The notes beneath the pieces are model-generated. The model ran no database searches. It was given only the letters and a program-made list of their open reading frames with translations, and had not been told where the DNA came from. From Planctomycetia bacterium (lineage in GTDB: Bacteria > Planctomycetota > Phycisphaerae > UBA1845 > UTPLA1): DNA of 64,000 nt. Positions 25,229 to 34,397 of this stretch are shown here, piece by piece; within the stretch, counting starts at the first letter, position 1; each line of letters starts with the position of its first letter. The position numbers and the translations under genes were made by a program. Where the stretch lies: positions 758,453 to 822,452 of the forward strand of contig JABTTW010000002.1 in the NCBI GenBank assembly GCA_015075745.1. The letters are read 5' to 3'.

Positions 25229-26104
25229 ATGTATCTTCCGGACTTCGAGCTTCATGAGGCCCGCACCATTACCGAGGCAGCGGACTATTTAGCCCGATTC
25301 TCTCCGGATGTTCGAGTCTTGGCCGGCGGAACCGATCTGCTCGTCGACCTGAAGGTCGGCAGGGTAAAGGTTCGCCATGTCGTCTCTCTGACGCGTCTTT
25401 CCGAGCTGCGCGGCCTCCGCGAAGACGGCCCTTCCTTCCAGATCGGCGCGCTCACCACGCCCAATGAACTAGCAACTTCTCCGATCGTTCGAGAGCGATT
25501 TCCCGCGTTGCTCGATGTCCTCCGCGACCTGGCGGCGCCGCAGATTCGAAACATGGCGACGGTCGGGGGCAATCTTGCCAGTGGCGTTCCCTCGGCCGAT
25601 CTGCCGCCGATTTTGATCAGCCTCCACGCCGCGATCACCCTCCAAATGGGAACCAGAGAACGATGCGTGCCCCTCGATTCGTTCTTCCTCGGCCCGCGCC
25701 GCACGGTTATGCAGGCCGGCGAAATCCTGACCGCCATCCGACTACCTTATCCTCCCGGAAGTTCTGGTTCGGCCTACGCGCGTTTTGCTATGCGCCAAGC
25801 CAACGCCTGCGCCATTGCCGGTGTCGCGGCGAGCCTTCAACTCGGCCGCGACGGCGCCGTCGCCGCGGCGCGGATCGTTCTCGGTGCGGTCGCTCCGACA
25901 CCCCAGCTGATTGAACCTGCGGCGGCAAGCCTTGTCGGGAGAATGGTGAATGAGGATTCCATGGAAGTCGCCGCGACCGCCGCAATGGAGGCCGCTTCTC
26001 CGATCTCTGACATCCGCGGATCGGCCGATTACCGCCGCGAGATCGTCGGTGTCCTGACTCGCCGAGCCTTGGCCCTCGCCCACCGCCGGGCGCAAGGAGC
26101 GTGA
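25229..26104 (+). CDS. Molybdenum hydroxylase FAD subunit (HcrB-like)
   Basis: This 291-residue protein is the medium, FAD-binding subunit of a xanthine dehydrogenase-family enzyme. The FAD motifs are VLAGGTDLLVDLK at about 30-42 and TVGGNLASGVPSADLPP near 112-128. In Thauera 4-hydroxybenzoyl-CoA reductase this subunit carries an extra [4Fe-4S] cluster in an inserted Cys-rich loop. Here only two isolated Cys occur (RERCVP and NACAIA), and the length has no room for that loop. It therefore resembles standard FAD subunits. It is 3 nt from both neighbours, so the operon is TetR-FAD subunit-Mo subunit. Confidence 0.87.
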   Translation: MYLPDFELHEARTITEAADYLARFSPDVRVLAGGTDLLVDLKVGRVKVRHVVSLTRLSELRGLREDGPSFQIGALTTPNELATSPIVRERFPALLDVLRDLAAPQIRNMATVGGNLASGVPSADLPPILISLHAAITLQMGTRERCVPLDSFFLGPRRTVMQAGEILTAIRLPYPPGSSGSAYARFAMRQANACAIAGVAASLQLGRDGAVAAARIVLGAVAPTPQLIEPAAASLVGRMVNEDSMEVAATAAMEAASPISDIRGSADYRREIVGVLTRRALALAHRRAQGA

Positions 26105-26107
26105 GCG

Positions 26108-29011
26108 ATGACTGTCTGCACCCTGAACATCAACGGTGAAAAACACACGGTCGCCCAGGCCGCACACGACACGCTGCTCGACGTTCTCCGTGACAAGCTC
26201 CGACTCACGGGTACGAAGAAGGGCTGTAACCTGGGCGACTGCGGCGCCTGCACCGTTCTCGTCGACGGCGTCCCCATGAATAGTTGCCTCCTGCTGGCCG
26301 CCGAAATGGAAGGCAAGGCGATCACGACCATTGAGGGTCTGGCCCGCAATGGCGAACTCACGCCCATTCAGCAAGCCTTCGTCCACGAAGGCGGGATCCA
26401 GTGCGGTTACTGTACCCCCGGCATGGTCCTCAGCGCGAGCGCGTTCCTGGAAAAGAACCCTCATCCCACGCCGGATCAGATCAAGGACGCCCTCGCAGGC
26501 AATCTCTGTCGCTGCACCGGCTACGCAGGGATCCTTCGCGCCGTCGATCGCTGTGGAAACTACCGACCCGACGGCACGTGTGCCAAGAAGACCGCCGTGC
26601 CAGGCACCGAGGCCCCTCATCGAACTTCGGCCGCGGCGGGCCTCCAGTCTCAAGACTCAAGCCTGGCCTTGGGCGTGTCCATCCCGCGCGTTGACGCCGT
26701 CGATAAAGTCACCGGACGCGCCGTCTACACCGCCGATCTTCACCTTCCAAACATGCTGCACGGCAAGATTCTCGGTTCGCCGATTGCCCACGGCATGATC
26801 AAACGAGTGGACACCTCCCGGGCCGAGGCGTTGGAAGGCGTGGTTGCGGTAATCACCGGCGCGGATGTTCCTGACACGATGCACGGCGTCTCGCCTGCGC
26901 GATACGACGAGTATGTGCTGGCCAAGCAAAAGGTCCGTCACGTCGGCGATCCCGTAGCCGCCGTCGCCGCCATCGACGAGCGCACCGCGGAGCAGGCACT
27001 GTCACTGATCGAAATCGAGTATGAAGAACTGCCCACCCTGCTTGATCCCTTCGAGGCGACCGCGGACGGAGCCCCGCTGATTCATGACCGTTACAAGCGA
27101 AATGTCGGCACCGAAGTCCACCAGCACTTTGGCGACGTCGACAAGGCCTTTGCCGATTCCCACCTCGTCCGCGAAGAAACTTTTACTGGCAACAGCATCT
27201 CCCAGTCCCCACTCGAACCCCACGCCGCCATCGCCACTTGGGATCCAGACGGCACGCTCGTCCTCTACACCTCGACCCAGGCCCCGCACTACGTGCAGTA
27301 CATGATGGCCCACGTCCTGCACATCCCCGTCGGCAAGATCCGCGTCATCCGCCCGACCGTCGGCGGCGGCTTCGGCGGCAAGGCCGCGACGAATCCGCTC
27401 GATCTTTGCGCCGCCTTTCTCAGCAGGAAGACCGGCCGCCCCGTCAAGATGGTCTATTCTCGCGAAGAGATGTTCCATTACGGCCGCGGCCGCCATAAGC
27501 AGCACATGAAGTTCAAACTCGGCGTCGACCGCCAGGGAAAAATCGAAGCGTTCCAGAGCGAGATTTATCTCGACGGAGGGGCCTACTCGTCGTTCGGCGT
27601 CGCGACGGCCTACTACGCCGGAAGCATGATCCCCACGCTCTACCGAATTCCAAACTACAAGTACGACGGTTATCGCGTCATGACCAACAAGCCGGCCTGC
27701 GGCGCCATGCGCGGCCACGGCGTACCCCAGCCGCGCTTCGCGTTTGAGTGCCTGCTGAACATGATCGCCGACGATCTGGGCATCGATCCCGTGAAAATCC
27801 GCCGCCTCAACGCCATGACGCCGAATACCCGCACCGTCAACGATATGGACATTCAAAGTTGTGAGTTTCGCGCGACGCTGGACGCGGTGGAGGAGAAATC
27901 GGAGTGGAGAAGCAAATACGGAAAGCTTCCCAAGGGCCAGGGCATTGGAATCGGCTGCGGCGGATTCGTATCCGGCGCGGGCTACTGCATCTATCGCGGC
28001 CAGGTCCAGCTTTCCCACGAGAAAGGCCCTGAGCCTTTTCAGAAACACTCGATCTTCCCGCACGCCAACGCCATCGTGAAGATCTCCGAGGACGGCATGG
28101 CCGTGGTTTGCCTGATCGGCGCCGCCGAGATCGGCCAGGGCAGCGACACGGTGTTGGCCCAAATGTGCGCCCAAACCCTCGGCATTCCGGTGTCGCGCAT
28201 CCGAATGCGCAGCGGAGACAGCGACATTTCGCCCATCGATCTCGGGGCCTACTCCTCGCGCGTGACGCTCATGGGCGGTCACGCGGTCTCAAATGCCGCT
28301 GCGGCTGTCGTCGAAAAGATGAAGCCCTATGCCGCCAAGCTGCTTGGTTGTGATCTGTCGGATGTCGCCGCCCGCGATGCCAAAATGTTTCCTGTCGGCG
28401 ACCCGTCCCGCTCCGTCGCATGGGAAGAAGTCGCCAGGAATTTTTTCAACGAGAACGGCCCACTCGTCGGAACAGGCTGCTACAAACCGCCGGACGGGTT
28501 GGGCGGCGACTACAAAGGCGCTACCGTCGGCACGAGCCCGGCCTACTCTTTCGGCAGTGCCGTCTGCGAGGTCAACGTCGATCTCGAAACGGGAAAGGTC
28601 AATATCCTCCGTTTCACCGACTACCACGACTGCGGCACGCCAATCAATCCGATGGCGGTCCACGGCCAGGTCGAGGGCGCCATCGTCATGAGCGCCGGCG
28701 AGACCATCCTCGAAGATGTGCAGTTCGACAACAAAGGCCGCATCCTCAACCCGAACCTCCACGGCTACTTAATGATGTCCATCAAGGACGCACCGGAGAT
28801 TTTCAGCGGCTTGGTTGATTCCTATGAGCCACGCGGACCGTTTGGTGCAAAGGAGATCGGCGAGGGCAGCACGCTGCCGGTGCTGGGCGCCGTCGCTCAT
28901 GCCATCGCCAACGCGACGGGCGTGTGGATCAAGGACCTCCCGATCACGCCGGAAAAGATTCTCCGTGCGATGCGCGCCGCGCAACCCGCGCGAGATCTCG
29001 TCGGCGTTTAA
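26108..29011 (+). CDS. Fused [2Fe-2S]/molybdopterin subunit, 4-hydroxybenzoyl-CoA reductase-like
   Basis: This 967-residue protein joins two usual subunits. Residues 1-155 are the small iron-sulfur subunit: plant-type cluster Cys40, 45, 48 and 60, and second cluster Cys99, 102, 134 and 136. After a linker, residues of about 190-960 are the Mo-binding subunit, with GGGFGGK near 420, IGAAEIGQGSD near 675 and the catalytic Glu motif GPFGAKEIGEG near 915. The run SPIDLGAYSSRVTLMGG resembles, from memory, 4-hydroxybenzoyl-CoA reductase HcrA. With benzoyl-CoA genes opposite, removal of a phenolic OH to give benzoyl-CoA is the best guess. An oxidative hydroxylase acting on another ring substrate is the alternative. 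Confidence 0.85.
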   Translation: MTVCTLNINGEKHTVAQAAHDTLLDVLRDKLRLTGTKKGCNLGDCGACTVLVDGVPMNSCLLLAAEMEGKAITTIEGLARNGELTPIQQAFVHEGGIQCGYCTPGMVLSASAFLEKNPHPTPDQIKDALAGNLCRCTGYAGILRAVDRCGNYRPDGTCAKKTAVPGTEAPHRTSAAAGLQSQDSSLALGVSIPRVDAVDKVTGRAVYTADLHLPNMLHGKILGSPIAHGMIKRVDTSRAEALEGVVAVITGADVPDTMHGVSPARYDEYVLAKQKVRHVGDPVAAVAAIDERTAEQALSLIEIEYEELPTLLDPFEATADGAPLIHDRYKRNVGTEVHQHFGDVDKAFADSHLVREETFTGNSISQSPLEPHAAIATWDPDGTLVLYTSTQAPHYVQYMMAHVLHIPVGKIRVIRPTVGGGFGGKAATNPLDLCAAFLSRKTGRPVKMVYSREEMFHYGRGRHKQHMKFKLGVDRQGKIEAFQSEIYLDGGAYSSFGVATAYYAGSMIPTLYRIPNYKYDGYRVMTNKPACGAMRGHGVPQPRFAFECLLNMIADDLGIDPVKIRRLNAMTPNTRTVNDMDIQSCEFRATLDAVEEKSEWRSKYGKLPKGQGIGIGCGGFVSGAGYCIYRGQVQLSHEKGPEPFQKHSIFPHANAIVKISEDGMAVVCLIGAAEIGQGSDTVLAQMCAQTLGIPVSRIRMRSGDSDISPIDLGAYSSRVTLMGGHAVSNAAAAVVEKMKPYAAKLLGCDLSDVAARDAKMFPVGDPSRSVAWEEVARNFFNENGPLVGTGCYKPPDGLGGDYKGATVGTSPAYSFGSAVCEVNVDLETGKVNILRFTDYHDCGTPINPMAVHGQVEGAIVMSAGETILEDVQFDNKGRILNPNLHGYLMMSIKDAPEIFSGLVDSYEPRGPFGAKEIGEGSTLPVLGAVAHAIANATGVWIKDLPITPEKILRAMRAAQPARDLVGV

Positions 29012-29036
29012 GGTTTGCGTCGGGGGACAGGTCATC

Positions 29037-30383
29037 ATGGCCACGACATCGACTCAGGCATCCGCCTGCACAAACCTGATGTGTTCGGAGCCAGATAGTG
29101 GCAACTACTTCGTCTCCACGTACCCGCCGTTCTCCACGTGGACCGCAGATCAGATTCCCGCCGTGCAGCAACGGCTGGAAACTCCCACCGCTTTGACGAA
29201 GGACGAACCGCTGGGCCTTTACATTCACATTCCTTTTTGCGCCCGCCGCTGCCATTACTGCTACTACTTGTCCTACGCGGGCCGGTCTTCGGACGACTTG
29301 GATGAATACATCGAGTGCCTGCTTCAGGAACTCGCGATGTATCGTTCCGCTCCGGCCCTCGGTCTTCGCGAATTGTCTTTTGTTTATTTTGGCGGCGGCA
29401 CTCCATCCTTATTGTCCGAGAGCCAACTTGCGCACCTGCTTTCCGGACTCCAGGCCCTGTATTCGTGGCGCCATGTAGAGGAATCCACGTTCGAGTGTGC
29501 CCCGCAATCCGTGACGGCGCCGAAGTTGCAGCTCCTTCGCGACATGGGCATCACTCGAATCAGCCTTGGCGTCCAGGATCTGAATGACGAAATCCTCCGA
29601 CTGAGCGGCCGGGTTCATCTCGTCGAGGATGTCATGCGCGCCTATGACCTCATCCGCCATGTCGGTTTCGACGTGGTGAACCTCGACATGATCGCCGGCC
29701 TCTGCGGTCAGACGGACGCATCATTCTCATCGAGTATCCAACGCGTCATTGAAATTCAGCCCGATTGCCTGACGATCTATCCGCTCGAGATTCCGCACAA
29801 CACGCCCCTCTATCGACGGCTTCAAACAGACGCCGCGGGCGAGCACCCGGCGTCGTGGGACACGAAGCGAGCGCGTCTGGCGACAGCCTTCGACCAGTTG
29901 GAAGCCGCTGGTTACACGATGCGAAGCGCCTATGCGGCGGCAAGAGACCCACACCGACAGCGCTTCGTCTACCAGGATGCCCAATACCGGGGCGCGGACT
30001 TATTGGGGATCGGAGCGTCGGCCTTTTCCTACCTCGCTGGGACGCACTCGCAGAACATGCCATCTCTCGAGGATTACGGTGCGTGCCTGCGGGATCGGCG
30101 TCTGCCGCTGGTCCGCGCCTATGCGTTAACCGACGACGAGCGTCTCATCCGCGAGTTTATCCTCCATTTGAAACTCGGCTTCGCAGATGTTGGATTTTTC
30201 CAAAAGAAGTTTCAGACAGATATCCGCGAACGCTTCGCACGTCCGCTCGCCTCTCTACAGGCAAACGGCTGGCTTAGCGTTGACCGTCAAGGCGTTCGCA
30301 TGACGCGGCAGGGGCTTTTTCTCGTGGATCGTTTGCTGAGCGTTTTCTATCTGCCGCAACACCAGGGCCTGCGCTACACCTGA
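29037..30383 (+). CDS. HemN/HemW-like radical SAM protein
   Basis: This 448-residue protein has the radical SAM motif CARRCHYC (Cys68, 72, 75) after LYIHIPF, then FGGGTPS near 122 and ISLGVQDLND near 180, all as in the coproporphyrinogen III dehydrogenase family. The fourth Cys of true HemN (CxxxCxxCxC) is replaced by Tyr, so it is closer to HemW-like heme chaperones or other family members. A HemN_C-like C-terminal region follows. It lies 25 nt after the molybdoenzyme and probably belongs to its operon. ATG 29037 has a purine-rich stretch GGGGGACAGG upstream. Its role in aromatic degradation is unknown; heme supply to the neighbouring cytochrome is one idea. Confidence 0.8.
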   Translation: MATTSTQASACTNLMCSEPDSGNYFVSTYPPFSTWTADQIPAVQQRLETPTALTKDEPLGLYIHIPFCARRCHYCYYLSYAGRSSDDLDEYIECLLQELAMYRSAPALGLRELSFVYFGGGTPSLLSESQLAHLLSGLQALYSWRHVEESTFECAPQSVTAPKLQLLRDMGITRISLGVQDLNDEILRLSGRVHLVEDVMRAYDLIRHVGFDVVNLDMIAGLCGQTDASFSSSIQRVIEIQPDCLTIYPLEIPHNTPLYRRLQTDAAGEHPASWDTKRARLATAFDQLEAAGYTMRSAYAAARDPHRQRFVYQDAQYRGADLLGIGASAFSYLAGTHSQNMPSLEDYGACLRDRRLPLVRAYALTDDERLIREFILHLKLGFADVGFFQKKFQTDIRERFARPLASLQANGWLSVDRQGVRMTRQGLFLVDRLLSVFYLPQHQGLRYT

Positions 30384-30492
30384 CTCCATGATGTTCTGAT
30401 TTGTAAGGGGAACCCGCTCTGGCGGACCCGCGCGAACGCCGCCGCGATCGGGCGTCCGCTTCAACCGATTCCGGCGATGACAACCCCTCGCG

Positions 30493-32859
30493 TCAAGGCG
30501 GCGGGGCCTCAAGTTCCGCCAACAGCGATCGGGCGCCGGGTTCGTCCTGATCCAGCGCCACCAGTTTCCGAGCGAATTCGATCGCGGATGATCGGTCGCC
30601 GCTGTCCCGACTGATCGTGGCCAGCGCGATCAGCAGGTCACGGTCTCCGGGATGCCGCGCGTACGCGGCCTTCAACACCGCCAGGCTGAGATCGGGCCGA
30701 CTCGTCGACTGCAGGGCGATGCCGTAGACGTAAGCGTATCTAGCGTGGTCGGGCATGAGTTCGGCGGCTCGGGCGAGATGTTTCAGGGCGCTCGACAGGT
30801 TGTTCCGGCGTGCGAGCGTCAAACCGAGCGAATGATGCAAGGCGGGATCGTCCGGCGCGCGGTTCAACCCGGTTCGCAGCGTGCGCTCCGCCTCGTCCTC
30901 GCGTCCCATCACACGATACAGATCGGCGAGGTTGACGTAAGTCGGCGCAAAGCGAGGGCTCAACTTCAGCGCGATTCGATACTCGCGCTCGGCCTGATCG
31001 AGTTCGCCGAGTTCGGTGTGCAGCGAGCCCAGATTGAGATGGGCTTCGGCGCGATCGGCGTCGACAAGCTGCGCCCGACGATACTCGTCCATGCCATCCA
31101 CCAGTGACTTCCGTTGATTCGGCGTCAGCCGCTCAGCCGGCGCCGTCGCCAGGGCGCGTGCCGCGTCGATCCGAACCATCCGGACCGGGTCGTTGAGCAA
31201 AGGCGCCACGAGGCGGACCAGCGGCTCCGGCGGTGCCGCACGAATCGCGCTGACACCCGCGGCGCGAACCAGAGGGTCGCGATTCTGCAGTGCCCGCTCG
31301 AGGGTCGGTACGGTCCCCGGGCCCAGGAAGCCGCCCAGCAGCGCCACGGCGGTTGCCCGAACAATGCCCGGTTTCGTCGCATCATCCGCAAGCGCAGAAA
31401 GGGTCAGGCTGGCGCCGGGCAGCGTCTCAATGCCCGCATGAAGTGCTTCGCCGTAGTGGGGGTCGTGCGCCCGTTTCGTGCCCCACCACTTCACCGTCGC
31501 GTCGGCGGCCCACTGCGTCGTGCGATCAGTGTGGCATCCGTTGCAAGCATTCGGGGCGCCTATCTTGGCGGACAAGTCCGGCCTCGGCACGCGAAAACTG
31601 TGATCGTGGCGGGCGTGGACGACCATGTAGTTTCGCGTTGGCGCATGGCATTCCACACACCGCGAACCGGGACCGCCGACCTTGTGGAAATGATGCGCGG
31701 CGGTGTCAAACTTCTCGGGCGGGTGGCAGGTGGCGCACAAGGTGTTTCCGGCGGGTATCTTCAAGCTATGAGGATTATGGCAGTCTGTACACGTCACCCC
31801 GGCGGCGTACATCTTGCTTTGCAGAAAAGACTGGTACTCATAAACTTCGTCCCGGATCTGGCCGTCTGGTTCATACAGCCCGGCATCAAGGACCGTCGGG
31901 CGATGCGTGTCCATCAGCGGCCCGCCATGAACGTAGTCTTCGCTGAATGCGCCGCGACGTGAGTGACATCGAGCGCACATCTCGATCACAACATGTAAGG
32001 TCCGCTGCGGCTCCCGCCGGGGAACGCCCGTCCTCGGATCGATATTCCACGAGACCGATCGCGGTTCCTTGAGCTGGACGACCAGACCTTTCCGCGGGCT
32101 CTCGGTGGATCGCATGCCGCGCTTCGCCGCCTGCGCCCAGGCGACGTGTTCGGAGCCGGGACCGTGACAGCTTTCGCACGAAACGTTGATCTCCGACCAG
32201 GATGTTGTGAATCGATCCGAGGCTGCGTCGTAATTCTTGCGAACGTTGGTCGAGTGACACTCGGCACACATGTGATTCCAGTTCTGGTACGGACCGGTCC
32301 AGTGCAGAATATCGTCGTGTCCGACATTCTCATCGGGATAGAGATGGAACCATCGCTGGCCACCCTGCTCTTTCGGGCGAGTATCCCAGCACACGTTCAA
32401 CGCCTGATAGCGGCCATCTGGAAACCCGATCAGATACTGTTGAAGCGGATCGATGCCGAAGGTGTAAGAAATCTCGTACTTCTGCAGCGTGCCGTCCGGG
32501 CCGTCCGTTTGTACGAAGAATTTCCCGTCCTTCTTGAAGAATCTGGACGTCACCTCGTGGTACTTGAACTCCCCGTCATCGAAGTTCCCCAACACCGTCT
32601 GAGCGTTGGCCACCTGCATCGCCAGATCATGGTGCGATCCACGCCACAACCGATCCTCCGGCTCATGGCATTCCGCGCAAACCGCCCGACCGAGAAAACG
32701 AGCGGTCGGCCGCGTCGAAAGCGAAGAAGCAGTTCCATTTGAACCCTGGGATTGGACGATGGGCCGAGTGCGACGGGGAGCCCAAACGGCTGCAGTGATC
32801 GCGCCGGCCGCGAGGGCGCAAATAACAAGTCCATGCGGAACGAAGCGATTCGCTTTCAT
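30493..32859 (-). CDS. Octaheme c-type cytochrome with HEAT and TPR repeats
   Basis: This 788-residue protein starts with an N-terminal membrane or signal segment (LVICALAAGAITAAVWA). It has eight CxxCH heme motifs: CAECH twice, CESCH, CARCH, CTDCH, CATCH, CVECH and CNGCH, all in the first 470 residues. After the heme domain come HEAT-like repeats (PLVRAAGVSAIRAA and similar) and then four or more TPRs to the C-terminus. Proteins with this build occur in planctomycetes and other environmental bacteria and are thought to be periplasmic electron carriers or enzymes; no substrate is known. It converges on the radical SAM gene with a gap of 109 nt. It may link the anaerobic pathway to respiration, but only position suggests that. 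Confidence 0.87.
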   Translation of the reverse strand: MKANRFVPHGLVICALAAGAITAAVWAPRRTRPIVQSQGSNGTASSLSTRPTARFLGRAVCAECHEPEDRLWRGSHHDLAMQVANAQTVLGNFDDGEFKYHEVTSRFFKKDGKFFVQTDGPDGTLQKYEISYTFGIDPLQQYLIGFPDGRYQALNVCWDTRPKEQGGQRWFHLYPDENVGHDDILHWTGPYQNWNHMCAECHSTNVRKNYDAASDRFTTSWSEINVSCESCHGPGSEHVAWAQAAKRGMRSTESPRKGLVVQLKEPRSVSWNIDPRTGVPRREPQRTLHVVIEMCARCHSRRGAFSEDYVHGGPLMDTHRPTVLDAGLYEPDGQIRDEVYEYQSFLQSKMYAAGVTCTDCHNPHSLKIPAGNTLCATCHPPEKFDTAAHHFHKVGGPGSRCVECHAPTRNYMVVHARHDHSFRVPRPDLSAKIGAPNACNGCHTDRTTQWAADATVKWWGTKRAHDPHYGEALHAGIETLPGASLTLSALADDATKPGIVRATAVALLGGFLGPGTVPTLERALQNRDPLVRAAGVSAIRAAPPEPLVRLVAPLLNDPVRMVRIDAARALATAPAERLTPNQRKSLVDGMDEYRRAQLVDADRAEAHLNLGSLHTELGELDQAEREYRIALKLSPRFAPTYVNLADLYRVMGREDEAERTLRTGLNRAPDDPALHHSLGLTLARRNNLSSALKHLARAAELMPDHARYAYVYGIALQSTSRPDLSLAVLKAAYARHPGDRDLLIALATISRDSGDRSSAIEFARKLVALDQDEPGARSLLAELEAPPP

Positions 32860-33120
32860 TTTATTCGGTGCGATCGGCAGGGCTGCTCACCCGCGAGATT
32901 CCATTAAGGAAAGCATGCAGCATTAGGCGACAGCCTCTGGGTTATGAGTGCTTTAACCCTGATTTTGACATCTTCTGTCGCCTGCCGGAATGAAGGTGAA
33001 ATGCAGTAACGACAAGGCGATCACTCAGAACAACATAATCACCGTGATCACCATGGTCAAGCAAACACCAATGAATTTCCACGACAATCGCTCGTGCGCC
33101 AGCGCCGGGATGCTTCAATA

Positions 33121-33300
33121 CGAGTGGACGTCCACTACAACCTGGCCGATGCCGACAACGACCCGTGTATCGTGTGGGTCTCCGTCAGCGATAACGGCGG
33201 GGCCGGCTTTCGTGTCGTGGCTCGAACGTTCACCGGAGACTTCGGCAACGGCATCGCACCCGTCACGAACAAAACGGTCGCGCGAGATGCTGGCGCCGAC
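33121..33300 (+). pseudogene. Fragment of a secreted beta-sandwich domain
   Basis: Translation of this stretch gives RVDVHYNLADADNDPC, then VSVSDNGGAGF, FTGDFGNGIAP and DAGAD. That pattern is common in planctomycete extracellular proteins, often before formylglycine-generating-enzyme domains. No start codon or ribosome binding site precedes it, and the frame continues into unrelated sequence, so it is a stranded gene fragment beside the integrase remnant. Confidence 0.55.
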
Positions 33301-33357
33301 TCGCGTTTGCCGTTCCACCGCAGTCACGGGACTGGGATATCGCCGTTCCCACGAACA

Positions 33358-33923
33358 AAATCCGTGATGTTGGATCAAGAACGCAAAGAGACGATGAAGG
33401 ACCTCGCGAAAATCATTCGCGGTCTTCGCCGACCACGCGTTCTCGCGAATTCGATCTGAGATGAAACGGTTCATCACGGCCGGAGTCACATCGCCCAACA
33501 GATCAGCCTTGACATGGGCATGGGCGAACTTGTCTGTAAGCCGTCGTAGAGATGCCGCCGGTATTCGCCGAAACCCGTCGGTCCCACATCCGCGCCGGTC
33601 CAAGGGAATGGATAAGAGCCTTGGTGGCATGAAGACCGTCAAAGAACCAGGCGGGCGAAATCAGGCTCCCGTTTTGCCTTCTGTTGCTGGCCCTCCATGT
33701 AATGATGCGCAATGTCCCCAATGCCCGTGCCGTCTTTGCGATGGAGCCACGGCTTCCGCCCCACGTGCAAATCGGCTGCCTGACGCGTATACTCATACCC
33801 ATGCAAGGCCGTCCTGGGATCGGCCCAGACGCCAAAGAAATGAACTTTGCCGCGGATTTTTTTGCACCACTGACCACTAGGGTGTGCAGTCCAGGGAAAC
33901 GTGGGCGGCGGCTTCTTGGGCCT
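33358..33923 (-). pseudogene. Decayed tyrosine integrase
   Basis: Two pieces in different frames resemble one planctomycete site-specific integrase. The upstream piece (33923-33666) reads FPWTAHPSGQWCKKIRGKVH, FFGVWADPRTAL and DLHVGRKP, the usual N-terminal arm. The downstream piece (33552-33358) reads DVTPAVMNRFISDRIRENAW, then SAKTANDFREVLHRLFAFLI, a core-binding SAM-like domain. The catalytic domain with Arg/His/Tyr is absent, and frameshifts separate the parts, so it is dead. It ends about 170 nt from the 5' end of tRNA-Arg(CCT), the typical position of an island integrase. Family recognition is from memory of motifs. Confidence 0.6.
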
Positions 33924-34089
33924 GGAGGTACTGCTTTGTGTTGCTGACACGACGACAGCTCTTTCCGACACAGTGCCGCAAACCTGCGAGTGCGTGCATT
34001 GTTGCAGGCGAGCCGTTTGTCGTTAAGGTTGTCGTCGACTGTTTATGGCTTCCATCGTATTTCTGCAAGCCATTGTCATTTTGTTAGTT

Positions 34090-34163
<74 letters not shown>

Positions 34164-34397
34164 ATTCCCTTTTCCTCTGTTTTCCTTTCTGAAGATTCCA
34201 TGCCCAATGGCCCATATCGCGGGGCGCGTCCCGGCGGGATCGGTTTCGTCCGAATAAGTTTTCGAGGCGGCGAAACGGGTCGCGGATTATTGGCGAATGC
34301 TCATCCTCGGGGGTCATCGAACCGATAGGGCCTGACAACTGATGCGGTCCCATTCCGGGCCCGTTTAGGCGAAAAACGGTCGACTGGGGATGCCACG

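Noticed and set aside
27002..28282. 426-codon minus-strand open frame
   Set aside because: Antisense to the molybdoenzyme subunit, whose cofactor motifs are intact.
33094..33459. 121-codon plus-strand ORF as an intact gene
   Set aside because: Only codons in 33121-33300 resemble a known domain; the rest is antisense to the integrase remnant and no ribosome binding site is present.
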